DNA from: Setaria digitata
Taxonomy: Eukaryota > Nematoda > Chromadorea > Rhabditida > Setariidae
Length of the DNA: 64,000 bases
Direction: 5' to 3'
Assembly (NCBI GenBank): GCA_003640385.1
Contig: RCAB01000171.1
Span: 1-64,000, forward strand
The position numbers and the translations under genes were made by a program. Positions 26,725-38,700 of this stretch are shown piece after piece (the stretch's first letter is position 1; the number at the start of each line of letters is the position of its first letter). The notes under the pieces are model-generated. The model had not been told where the DNA came from. It saw only the letters and a list, made by a program, of their open reading frames with translations, and did no database searches.

Positions 26725-29329
26725 TGTAATTTCTGAAAATAAACTTTAAGAACATCAAAAATGCTTAAAAAAAAAAAACGCTTTTCCTACTTNACCTAAA
26801 TTTTGAGATAAAATATTTTTTAGAATTTACAAATTAAGCAAATGTTAATTTTATCCATCCTAATGACAATGCTTCGTAATTTCAGGAAACTTTCACATAC
26901 CAAAATAGGAAAAACGATCTTGATTTTCAATAATTACTTATTTTATAGCTCTTTTACACTACAAAAAAATAATAATAATAATACTGACTCATTTTCAATA
27001 AATTCTGCTTCAATTTTAAGCTAATTTGATTTTAAGAACTAATAGTTTAAAATCTTTCAAAAAGTTTTTTGCCTTAGTTAGAAAATACTATTAGCAATAA
27101 ACTAGAGCAATCGATTGGAGAATCAAGAAGGTAACGTTATGTCACTGGCAAGCAGTAATTACGAAATGTTTATCACAAAAGTGATAAAAGAGTGATATGC
27201 GTACGTTTTTGTTTGTTTATTAACTGATAAGAAGAACTTTTTGGCACGAATTACAACGGTAGTTATTAATCAGAATGTTATAAATATCAGACAGCATAAA
27301 TCATTAGATGCCTATTATCATATAAAAATTGGCATTAATTTAAAAAAAAAAAAAAAAAAACTCATAGATTTATTTTTAAATAATTTATATTATTCAATTG
27401 AAAAGTAAACAAAAAGAGAAAAAAACATTGTAGAACAGAGATAGAATTAATTTACACTTCATCAATTTAATAAAATTTGTTAGTCACGAAAATTTTCTTT
27501 AACTGTTTTATTAGTTTTGCAAAAGCTTTTAGAAATAGTTCCACAAACTTAACACTTTTATAAATGAATTAAGTTTCTCTACGAAATTGTTTTGGCAGAT
27601 TAATTAAATGGCATCAAAATGGTCTGTCCCAATTATTTTTCATAATTAATCTGTTGAATTTAACAGCTTCCCAAATCTGATTCCAAGAGAAGCGGTGCAA
27701 TGCATTAACTTTAATTAACCATAATTAACAAGCAATTTTGCATTTCACTAATAGAGCGCTAATATATTTGTCCTTTAATTAGGCTATAAATTCATGCTTA
27801 ATTATCATTCAGCAGGTATAACTGCACCTTCCTTATTTGCCTCATAGACAGAACGTTGCGATCACTTCGAGATTATTCCCTACATTAGTATCGGCAATAG
27901 CAATGTAATGTTTTGAAAAAAAGAAATTGAAAAAAAAAAAAATTGATAAGAAAGTAAGGTTTGCATGAAATGGCTTGTCTCTATCAGTAGGAATTACTTC
28001 TGGTTACTGATAGTTGCTGATAAGTTGCTGCTTTTTTCATGCAATCATAAGCTTAAGTTATTATTTCATATGATAATAAATGTTCATTATACTTTCTATC
28101 AGACGAGTAATAATGTTGTAAGTGGGGTATAAAATTTAAAATAATCAAATAATTAGTGTAACTGCTCGACAGGAAGAGAAATCTAGCAATTTGTGTAGAT
28201 TCTATCAAAAATCTACCAAGCAATTTCTAAATTTTAGTAAACCTTCTAATTTTTTAACATTTAAAAAAAATTACTGCTAAAATTTGATCCTCAGAAGCAC
28301 AGATTACTTTTTTCTTTATTTTTTTTTATTCGCATAATCAACGACACAAAAAATTTAAAAAAAAAAAAAACAAAATTAAATTTATGCACATCCTTTCTTG
28401 CAAATATGTTAAAATATTTAACTTATCTCCTTTAACTGATCATTTTTATCAATATTAATCCAAAATTATTGCTTTCAGTTGAATGACAATTTAAAAAAAC
28501 AAAAAAAAGTATAACAAAATTTAATTTTAGTTTAATGTAAAATGTTGATGAATTTTGTAAAATTTATGCTTTGCTGATGCAACACTCACTAATTAAGAAG
28601 GTACAAATATTGCATGCTTTAAGCTAAATTTAGCACAGCAATTAATTGCATAGAATGAATGAATGTTTGTTTAAAATTTATCGGTTTTTTTTTTTTTTTG
28701 TGAATATTTCGAAAAAAAAAACTCTCTGAAACAATTTCTATTCTTAAATTTAAACATTTTGGAATATTTGATGAGAAAGTTTCACCCAAAAAAAAAAAAA
28801 AAAAAAAAAGAAAAAAAAAAGTAAAAGCAAAATAAAATGTTGCAGTTGAAGAAACATTTAAATGATGACTTTTTCATGCCTTGTCATTTTATGATTAATT
28901 GCTTTTAAAATTACAGTTTTTAAGGCTTTTTCGATGACGTATAATATTCATGACGCATTGCAGCATTTTTACGTACGTGACTAATATATCAGAATTAATT
29001 GACGTGTGGCATCTATGATGCAAGTGTAAGAGTTTTTTTTTTTTTTTTTTCTTTTTTACAATGTGACTAATTTATCAGGTCTAATGATATATGACATCTG
29101 CACTGTAACATCTAATCAATCATACGTGAATAGTTTATCAGTGTAAACTCGATAACAGTTTAACTGCCTTATAACATCGCATAAGTAAAGTATTACACAA
29201 GTATTACCTGTAAAATATCAATTAGTGAAATTATAAAAAGTTATTTTGATATTATTTTTTTCATCTAATATTGAATCGTTTTATTTCAAAATCGAAATTC
29301 AGAAATGTTTCCATTAATCTTCTAATTAA
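26725..29329. other. AT-rich intergenic region
   Basis: Between two minus-strand genes. It contains one N (26793) that, unlike the others, has no obvious duplicated flank. It also has several A or T runs (27341-27360, 28787-28820, 29034-29050). No supported exon. Confidence 0.6.
29280..29285 (-). promoter_or_regulatory. candidate poly(A) signal of the four-TM gene
   Basis: AATAAA on the minus strand, 45 bases after the stop codon of the 203-aa membrane protein. Confidence 0.5.
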
Positions 29330-31006
29330 TCACTCATTGTCTTTCATATGAAGAGTATAAAACTGATGAAAATTTTCAAGTTCATCGAAATATCGATAAC
29401 ATGTGCATACAACACGGGCTGACCACAATGATATAAAAAGATGAATTATTAAAATAGAGATTAATAATGATTTCGTCAGATCTAAAATAATTTATAATAT
29501 TTCATTTAAAATTAAAAAGGCTTTTGGATTTTTTTTCTCCGAACAGATTATCCAAAAATTATTTGAAATAATGATGTGGAAAAAAAAATACACATATTTA
29601 TTATAAAATATTTTACTAATCATACTTTGGTTTTTGGAATCTTCCATAAAAGTTCTAATATTTGGAAGAATAATATGCCACTTATTGCATCCAACAAATA
29701 TGATAACCATAATGAGAATTACTGTTGAAACTAATGCCATCGCTATCTAAATAATTCAATTAGTTTCGCTAAAAAATAATTAATCAACTTTTGATGTCTT
29801 TTTTGTCATATATTTTTATAAAAATAAAGTAGGAAGAAAAAGGAAACAAAGAAAAATTGATAAATGATATGAGGTTTGGTATGGAATAAATTATTATAGC
29901 TTCGTTGATTAGTTAGATTTAATGATAGCTCATAATAATCATAATTAATTTTCTTAGCAAATTTTTCGCCCTTAAATTGCTAGAAAGTTTTGCTTAATTA
30001 ATTGAACTAATTATTATTTCTACTACATTTGAAATCTAAAATTGTCTGATTTATGTTTGGCAATTTATTAGAAAAGAGAAAATAGACAAAAATTTGCATC
30101 ACTTTTATCTTTTGTCTCTAAAAATAGCAACTAACAATTGTCGAGAATTGTCATTAAATAAAAGTAAGCATTACTCATGAGACATTGTTTCTTTCTTGCA
30201 TCCAAATTAGTTAGAATAAAAAAAAAAAAAAAAAAGAGAACTAAATTAGTGTAAATGAATATTAAAATTAATTTGCGAAGTAGTAATCAACAAAACAAAC
30301 TTGAATGAAAATAAACGGTAGCAAAAATTTGCATCGTTTCTGATTAATACCGTGAAACAGTGCTGCTGTAGCAAACATGATTATCAGTAATAGCATATTA
30401 TAAAATATCATCGAACCCAATGATGCCTTTATCATATCAAAATACATTAAAATATCCCATACAAGATAAATAATAATGATCAAAATTGTAACTGCACCAA
30501 TTGCTTTTGTCACAGACTGAAAAATTTAAATTTTTTGAAATTAAATATCATTTGGGTTTTTTATCATTGCACATGAACGAAATAATTGAAAAATGAAGAT
30601 CATTTCTATTTTCTTGCAAAGATTAATTAACTAATTTTCTAAGCTTACAAAATTGATTACTACATCTACTCATTTGTTATCTATAAATCATCTCAAAATC
30701 CGAAATTCTTACTTAAAAAATGCAAATTTTTGTGAATAGTTCGAGCTGAACATAAATTTTCCTTATTATTTAAAAATTTTAATTAATTTTAGTATACCAG
30801 GCTTGCATGTTTAGCTAATTAACTAAAACCAGATGAATGAATTAGCCCAATCTACTAGCCAAAGATTTTAATTAAAAAATTACTTTAACATGCATTAGAC
30901 CGTACAAGCATTTATACGATGGATGAGTATGCAGAAATTCCGGCATTAATGGTATCGTCGACGTACCAGTTTTTATTTCTTCACACTTTTCTTCTAACGT
31001 TACCAT
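29330..31006 (-). CDS. four-transmembrane orphan membrane protein, 203 aa
   Basis: A complete gene with four exons that join exactly in phase: 31006-30884, 30516-30301, 29746-29626 and 29481-29330. All introns are GT-AG. The cytosolic N-terminus of about 40 residues (LPLMPEFLHTHP-like, ending KCLYGLMHVK) leads into four hydrophobic segments at about residues 44-64 (AIGAVTILIIIIYLVWDIL), 78-97 (MIFYNMLLLIIMFATAALFHG), 111-134 (FIQIAMALVSTVILIMVIIFVG) and 156-176 (LLISILIIHLFISLWSARVV). A CTCYRYFDEL motif follows the last segment, then a short tail. This architecture resembles small tetraspan-like families that are expanded in nematodes. It lacks the CCG signature of true tetraspanins in its large loop. 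The function is unknown. Confidence 0.8.
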
Positions 31007-33220
31007 CGATAATACCTTAAAAATATATGCTGTAAATTTAGCTAAATTTTCTTTCTTTTTTTTTTTTTTTTTTTTCAAGAAGTAAAATAACCTGAAAAGG
31101 AAAAGAAAGGAAATTTTTTTCCGAAAGTTTAGCACCTCTTACTATTATAGGAGGAAGTGTTAGAATCATTGCAATTTCTTTCACATTTGAATATATCGCT
31201 TATAAATAAATAGAATTAAATAAAAATCATATCAATTTCATTCATTTTTTTTTTTTTACTTCTTCAGTTTATTTTACCTGTTTCAAATTATCAACACCTG
31301 CGTAAGTTTATCATTTCTTTTTTTTTTTTTTTTTTTCAAAAGTGCTCTCTGTCTGTTATAGATGATGTTGTTCGTTGAATGGAGTATCATTTCAAGGTGA
31401 AATCTAGAATCTAGTGTTAATAGGAGCAGAATACTTATCAAATATTCAAAAATTTAGAAAATTTTATTAATTAATATCATATTGGTAAGTAAATGAACAT
31501 TCCTGTTGACATAAAGAAACAAACTTATGGATTTAAAAATCAAAAAAGAAAAAAAAAAAAAGTAAAAGTTGGAAGGAGAACTGATTATAATGAATTAAGC
31601 AGTTGCATTATTTTTTTTTTTTTTAGTGAACTAACACTTCCCAAGGGGAAAATTGTTTTGTAAGCTAAATTGTGCAAAAATAGGAAGAAAGAAATTTCAG
31701 ACAATAAATTGTGCAATTTTTTTTTTTTAATGATGATAAAATTATCCAAGTGATAATTCATTCGTCATTTATAATTTTTTTTTTTCTCTCTCTCTTCCTC
31801 TCTCTTTCTCTCTTTTATGCATTTTCTTTCAGTTCGAGAAATTGTTACTGTCAATTTCTTGAATAACAAGTAAAATAGACGGAGCAGAGGAGGAGGAAAG
31901 AAAGAGAAAAGGAAGGATGGGAAATGATAAATATCAATTGAAATTTTATTAGGAATTGCCCATTAATAAGGACTAATTAATGTTTCTTGCTTAAATATTT
32001 CCGGAAACTAAAGCTTTTATATCTCTATTTTCCGGCTTTTCTTAAGTGTTAGCCCTTCTGACAACAAAACATTATCAGCTTGGTCAGTGATAAGCTACAA
32101 CTTATCATCAATGTCAAACTTAATTCATCTAATGTTGTTGATTTAATCATTCAAATAATAGACTTATTAATTATGTTCTTTAAAGAGAGAAAAACGAGAG
32201 AGAAAGGAAAAAGGAAAGCATTAAACATTTATTAATGAAAAAAGAGAAAAAAAAATTTATCATCCATATAATCTTTGCTTATGATAATATTTAAAATTAA
32301 ATCTGAAAAAAAAAAAAAAAAAAAAAAGGAATTTGAATTCAAAAAAACTTTAAAAAGCATATCGGAAACAACTGATAAGAAGTTTGAATAAAATAAATAA
32401 TCCACATCTGGGAAAAAAAAAATGTTTTGTTGCGCATTAACACGAAATGTAAAATAGAACATAACGAAGGCGAAGGAAAATTGCTATAAATAAAAATTTT
32501 TTTAAATTATCATTTAGAAAGCACTTTTTTTCTTTTCATTTTGCACAAAATCTAACCGTATATAACCAATAAAAAAAAAATAAACTTTAAAGTTATCAGT
32601 TATCACTTATAAAACGATATAAAATAACTCGTAGAATAATAAACTGATTATCATTTCAATTAAAAGTGACCTGACAAATAGCGTAATGATCATTTAGTGA
32701 AAATTTTACTGTTTCAGTTTAGTTTCAATTTAGGAGGGTGATGATTTTCTTTCTTCCTTTACGAGAGTTAAATTTAAATTGAACAAGAAAATTAGCTGCC
32801 TGTGAGCTTTTCAAATTTTTTAACTCATGTTTAACGAAAATATATATATTTTTTTTTTCTGTAAACTTTATTATTATTAGACCTTACAGATTTGAAATTT
32901 GCTTATTCTTTAAACACGGCAAATATTTAATTCGTTTTTTTTTTTCATTCTATATTGAAAATTTAAAAATAAAAAATGTTTGCTTAACTGTTGAATATTT
33001 CTGCTTCAAAAATAATTGAAAAAATACGTTGAAATAAAAATTTTCAGCATTTTCCTTGAGAAAGTTGAAATTTAATAACTTTGTTTCAATTTGACATTCA
33101 TTTCCTGAAAAAAAAAGAAAAAAAAAATGAGTGAAATTGTTAAGCATAAAATTTATAATTTTTTCTAAAACAAAAGAAAACTGTCGCCTCAAATTTATTA
33201 AAGCTAACAATACAACTCAC
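31007..33220. other. AT-rich intergenic region
   Basis: Upstream of the four-TM gene. It contains T runs (31050-31075, 31318-31336), CT-rich sequence near 31783-31815 and a purine-rich patch at 31880-31920. The fourth transmembrane exon of the upstream candidate gene may be hidden here but was not found. Confidence 0.5.
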
Positions 33221-34787
33221 AGTTGTTACATAAATTTTGGAATGAATTAAGCAAATGATTTTTGCCTTTTTCAGACAATAAAATGAAAAGGACTGAAAAA
33301 AAAAAAAAAAAAAAATAAATATTACAAACCAGGATTGGGAGGGGGGGGGGGGGAAAAAAAAAGAGGAAGAATAACAAACAAGAAGCTTTCATATGATGAT
33401 TTATTTATCCAGTCTTTTAAGACAGATTATAAAAAATAAAAAGTTTTGTCGTCAATCTATTTACCAAATATTATTACCATGGTTACAACACAGCAAATAA
33501 TGTTTTCTTTATGCAATTCTATTTTTGTCATTAATTCTGAATGCTTGAAAATAATGAGATAAATTTGTTAAAATTGTAATTTACTATCACTCATTAACAA
33601 AGGAAGAGGGAAAAAAAAAAAAGAAAAAAATGCCTTTTTCTTCTAATGCTTGTGATGCCAAAGAAATTATCATAGTGATAAGTGCTAATGATATTTTAAA
33701 TTTTGCACAAAATGATCAGGTCCATGTGAAAATACGATTGCTGTAATCCAGAATGCTTGTCCAAGGTTCAATTCTAAATATATGGTTTGTTTTGATTGAA
33801 ATTCACTGTGCTTTATTATTTCAAAAATTTCTCGCCTCTCTCCTACTTTTCCTCCTTTTTTTTCTTTTTTTTTTTCATTCAAAAACAAATTTAAATTTGC
33901 AATTTTTTTTTTCCAATAAAAATATGTTCAATAATAGCGCAGCAAAGAGCTAAACTTATAATCACAATTGCAATTGCATTGTCTGAAAAGTCACAATGAT
34001 TGAACAATTGTTTCGAAAAGTTTATTAGCAAGTATTGTTGTCAAAATAAATTTATATTCTCTAATTGGCGAAGCAATTTCGTTCAACTTTTACATGGATC
34101 CTTTTTTTTTTCTTTCTTTTTTTAATGTGAATTTCTTTCTTTCTTTCTCATTTGCTGCTCTAACTTTTACTTGCTTTGCATTCATAAGTCTGACTAAATA
34201 ATTCTTCTTACGTTTAATTTTGAATACAAATTTTGACTAGGAAAAAAAAAAGAAAAAAGAGAAATTAAATTAGAATTGAGAACCAAATTTATGGAAAAAA
34301 AAAAAACTTGTATTTTACGATTTAAATTGAAAATTTTACATTAAATAATTTTCAAACTCATCCATGTCCAATAATTTTACCAAGTTCTACCATTAAGAAT
34401 GCACAAATTACAGATTGTTTAACATTTGTGATTTACAGCATATTATTATATGTAACTAATTAATCTTGCCACATGGATATTTCAACCAGTTGTTGGAATA
34501 AAAATTTTCATAATCTGTTCATCACGGTGTTCATGGAGTTGCGTAACGCGAAAGTTGGTTGGAACACGTCGACACAAACGGCTTTTGTGAGTTGTTGTTC
34601 GCGTGGGTTGTGCTCTGTTCTCGGTTTCTCTCTTTGTGAAGGTTTTGGCAGTTTGGTTGGTTGGTGAAGAAGACAATGCCTTATCATGTATTTTGTTAGA
34701 TTTTGATGAATTTCCAATGAAGGGAGGCGCTTTTTTTCCTTTTTGCTTCATCCAGCTAGCTGATTTTGGGACGTTTGCCACGTTCAT
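33221..34787 (-). CDS. candidate multi-span membrane protein, probable relative of the downstream four-TM gene (model incomplete)
   Basis: Minus-strand exons that can be chained: 34787-34487 (100 aa, basic and S/T-rich, starting MNVANVPKSASW, ending phase 1) to an acceptor at 33982 that continues in phase into a hydrophobic segment (DNAIAIVIISLALCCAIIEH). Separately, 33773-33709 (LGQAFWITAIVFSHGPDHF), 33543-33465 and 33292-33221 join in phase and together make a third hydrophobic segment (IICCVVTMVIIFVLFILL) followed by SEKGKNHLLNSFQNLCNN. The last exon ends at a perfect GTGAGT donor. Three such segments with similar spacing echo the four-TM gene just downstream. Unresolved: no GT donor after the first TM exon before a stop, and no terminal exon with the fourth TM. 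A TATA-like GGTATAAATC precedes the first ATG by about 35 bases. It could also be a decayed gene. Confidence 0.35.
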
Positions 34788-35763
34788 CTCATCTGTTATG
34801 GATTGGAATGATGCTGATTTATACCGTAGTGTAATTAATCAATATGATATAATTCTAAACTTAATTTAGAAGTTTCTTTATCACTTGGACATATTACACA
34901 GTTCAACTCTATTACATCATCTGGTTTTATAATTTATCTGTAAGGGAAAATATCAAATGTAAAAATCATCGAAAATTCTTGCATTCAAATCTTGAACCCT
35001 CTGAAATTGCTGGTAATTGTTTAGTTTAAGTTTTTATAGTTTTGGGAATAAAAAAAATGAGTGAGGATATGAGGTTCTAAATCTAATTCATCTTCGCATT
35101 TCGAGATACTTTTTTTTTTTGACTTTCTACATTTTATGTTCTTTCAGATAATATCTGGTAAACGGTAGCGAATGTTCTGGGCTTAGTGGATAAGAGCTAA
35201 CTCCATATGTTCATGTATTCTTTAATTTTCGTTTGGCCGCTGGGAATTATTTCGTTGTAGCATTGATGATAATGGTTATTCATATTATAAATGTTAGCTT
35301 ATTCAGTTTTTATTTCGAATCTTTATTTTTGCTTTCTTCGGTTTGCAATGTCTTCATTGTCATAGGTGCAGCCATACCTGCTTTGACATTACGAGCCCTT
35401 CCATAGGTGTTCATATTTCTTACCTGCAGTCATTAGTCCCACGTTTTCTAGAGGAGAAAAGAAAAGTTATTCCTCACATTGAAAGTAATATGGATTTCTT
35501 TTTTACGAAAGGATTGTTTTTTGTCAAGTTGTAATAATTTTCATTCCTCCTAGTTACATTCTTTGATTTGTTTTGTAATCATACTCTTAGCGATTAATCA
35601 TACTGCTGATCATTTCATTTTAGGCAATTATACCTTTAACAATTTTTTTGCCATTCACTTCCTCACTAGGAGCAATTGCAAAAAAAACAAAATTATGTGG
35701 AGATGAAGCTTGTTCAGGTAATGTTTTTNGCGATTAATCATACTGCTGATCATTTCATTTTAG
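34788..35763. other. gap between divergent genes, 5' region of the TANGO1-like gene
   Basis: Probably holds the promoter and first coding exon of the TANGO1-like gene. The first resolved exon begins in phase 0 inside a signal-peptide-like stretch and has no ATG, so a short initiating exon must lie upstream. One candidate starts at the ATG at 35491 and could splice in phase, but its donor (GTCAAG) is poor. Bases 35590-35728 are duplicated at 35730-35868 around the N at 35729. Confidence 0.5.
35624..35717 (+). other. duplicate copy of the first TANGO1-like exon (assembly artefact)
   Basis: This repeats the exon at 35764-35857 with one base change that swaps Ile for Val. The exon enters in phase 0 and leaves in phase 1, so two copies cannot be spliced together without a frameshift. 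Together with the N between them, this argues that only one copy is real. Confidence 0.8.
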
Positions 35764-38700
35764 GCAATTATACCTTTAACAGTTTTTTTGCCATTCACTT
35801 CCTCACTAGGAGCAATTGCAAAAAAAACAAAATTATGTGGAGATGAAGCTTGTTCAGGTAATGTTTTTCCATTTAGATTTTTGTGGGAAGTCTTCTGTTT
35901 TTTCTTCTTGAAATAATAAATTGATTATTTGAGTTGCTGCAGAAGTTTTTTTAATTTTAAATCTTCCCTCGTTTTTCCTTTTTTCTTCTTTCCTTTTTGG
36001 GAAATTCGTTAACATTTTGTTAAACTAAGTTATTTAAATCTTTTGTGATAGATTCAGGAAGTGTTACACAATAAGTTCCCCATCATTTTTCCTTGGACAA
36101 ATTTTCATGATTACTGTACTTTATTTTGAATCTGTTATGTTTGTATAATGTTTGAAGTGTTGAGATTCCTAAGTTATTGATTGTTTTGTTCACTTGACCT
36201 TAGAAATAAGTAACTTTTTTCAAAATTTCTACTTCCCCTACTATGACAATTCCATTTTTTACAAGTTTTAGAGAAATTATTCGAAGGAAGGTTTCACCGC
36301 TCATCTTTAGCTAACCACGAGTCATTCCTGTCACCCAATGAAAACGATATTGTTAGTGTATATGCAATTAAATTCAGTGATCGAACGGATTTAATGGAAG
36401 GCGCTGTAAGCTTTCGTTTTTCTTTTTCTTTTTTTTTTTTCCTATTTGGAAGGCCACTGACGATTCATGTAGCATGCCGTTTCTTAGTCGTATGACCTCA
36501 GTAGGAATAAGAAAGGAATGTTGCTTTCTGTTGAGAATTTTAATGAGACATCTTCTTTGAAGTTATTGCTAATATTTTTTTGGTCACTGTATTTACAGCT
36601 TTTACGTGAACCATCGAGAAAGGGAAATTTTTTTTCGATGCATATTAATCTTGATAGTTATGTGGAATTCTTAAAAAGCGCAGTTGTATCCAACAAAACA
36701 ATGTTTATGATCAGTAGAGACCCAGACGAACATCCTTCTCACAGATTAGTCGGTAACGAATGTTTTAAACAATTTTCTGCGTTTCATATCTTTCTGTAAT
36801 CTCATTTTCTGCCGTAATTTTCTATTTCTAATATATCACTTTAATTATTGCTGTTTCGAGACGGTGCCTAGCAGGAACATTTTTTGACAATATTGTTTTC
36901 ATCAAAAAAATATTTTTTAAGGTGTAAAAGCAGCTTTACCAGAGTTAATTAAAGACTACGAAGTAAATGCTAAGCGCCTTGCTAATGAAAGACAGCTCCC
37001 ACCACCGGAGCAAATTGATTACGCTGCTTTGGGATACGTTCCTGATGGCACCGGAGGTTTTTTTTTTTTTTTTCGAATTTGACGATTTGAATTTAGTATT
37101 GGATTAGTTACTAAAATAAAGTAAATTTGAGCATTCGGACATCATATTTTAGCAGAAGAGATGGATATATAGCTAAAGCTATTCCTAAATTAGATTTTTC
37201 TAAAAGTTAAAACATATACCTCTTTTAAAAATGAGACATGTAGTATTCAGTATTCTTTTTCTAGTTTTTATCTCTTCTAACTAAGTTATCTACTAATATC
37301 ACTCCATTTATGGTCTTTGGGTTAAGAATGTTGTTCGATTTTTGTTCTTCCTACCTTTACCTCTTGCACGTTTCTCACATTTATTCAGACCGTGGACATT
37401 CACACGGTTTTGGACATCGACATTCTCATGATCACGATCATTCGCATGGGCATGAGCATATTCACAGTCACGGGAATTCCCATGAATATGTCTTCAGTGA
37501 ACAGAAAACACGTCATTCTCCAGAACCAGTGCGTATTTTTCTGTCATTTGATTCTAAATCTTTGTAACGTGGAGAAACGCTTATGCATATTAACGTAAAG
37601 GATTCATTTAAAATGTTCTTTAGAACTCTTGAAATGTGGCATATTTTTTTCCGTAGTATATTCCCATACTCCCTGAGTATTATTTATACCAATTTGCTGG
37701 AGTGTATGCGGTGATGTAATACTCATTATATAATTGCATTAGTTTCACCAATAGTTTTGGCAGGCAACCTGTTGGTATGGCCACTTTTTGGCTGAACTTC
37801 TTAATACGAAAAAATTTCATTTTGTGATTTCCTTAGCGGCTGCTGTATCTGTAGAATTTTTTTTTTTTTTTTTTTAAGCAGTAAATGAGGCATTTGTTCC
37901 TTTCAGGTGGTTCTAGAACTTGGTATTCCGACGAGTGGACCACAGGAAATACCTACTGAAACGGTCACTTCAGTCCATCACCAACAGCAACAGCATCAAC
38001 AGGTCCAGGACATACTTTCTTATTTTATTCTAAATAGCGGACTGTTTTACGAATTTTTTTTAGGTGCCGGTAGCTGCTTCCGAGACAAAAACTCCTATAA
38101 AACACAATGCAATATCTGACCCTGTTTCTGTGTCGATACCAGATCCGGGATTGGCTTCAGTAATTCCAGAATCAGCAGTATCCGGATTTCCACCACCAGA
38201 AAGCCTGCCTTCCGTTGACACTTCACAACCCGAATTGTCACAGGGAAAGGCTCCAGCAGATACAAACACTATAGACTCACAAAAATTTCCTCCTATTGAA
38301 TCCCCCGAACCGATATCTGTGCAACAAGTTAATGTCCAACTCTCTCCTCCACAGGTCTTAACTACTGCAGCATCAGTCGGAGGTTTGGAGGCGGATCTTC
38401 CCTCTACACTGACTGAAACATTAGAAGTAGATTTATCTCTCTCTCCAGTTAATGTTTCTCTATCAAATGCTTCTTATAAAGGCAATGTAACTCCACTGAA
38501 TCCTTCCCATTCCTCGACAGCATCACTACCAGATGAAGTACCACCTCCAATAGATACTACTGATTCTGCTTTTCTTCATGCATCTTCAGCACCATTATCC
38601 GTTCCACCGACAAAAGATCCTTCTACTAAACCAGAAGCGCAAGCTGCAAATGCTAATGCTGCAGTTCTCACAGGTAACAATGTTTTACCCATAACGCCTA

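Noticed and set aside
34473..34869. Plus-strand frames overlapping the 34.5-34.8 kb GC-richer segment
   Set aside because: Two overlapping plus frames lack in-phase partners. The minus-strand reading has a TATA-like element, an ATG and a phase-compatible next exon, so it was preferred, though weakly.
37310..37598. Idea that the His-rich exon belongs to a separate ZIP zinc transporter
   Set aside because: Flanking exons carry TANGO1-type sequence in matching phase, and no ZIP transmembrane segments are present nearby.
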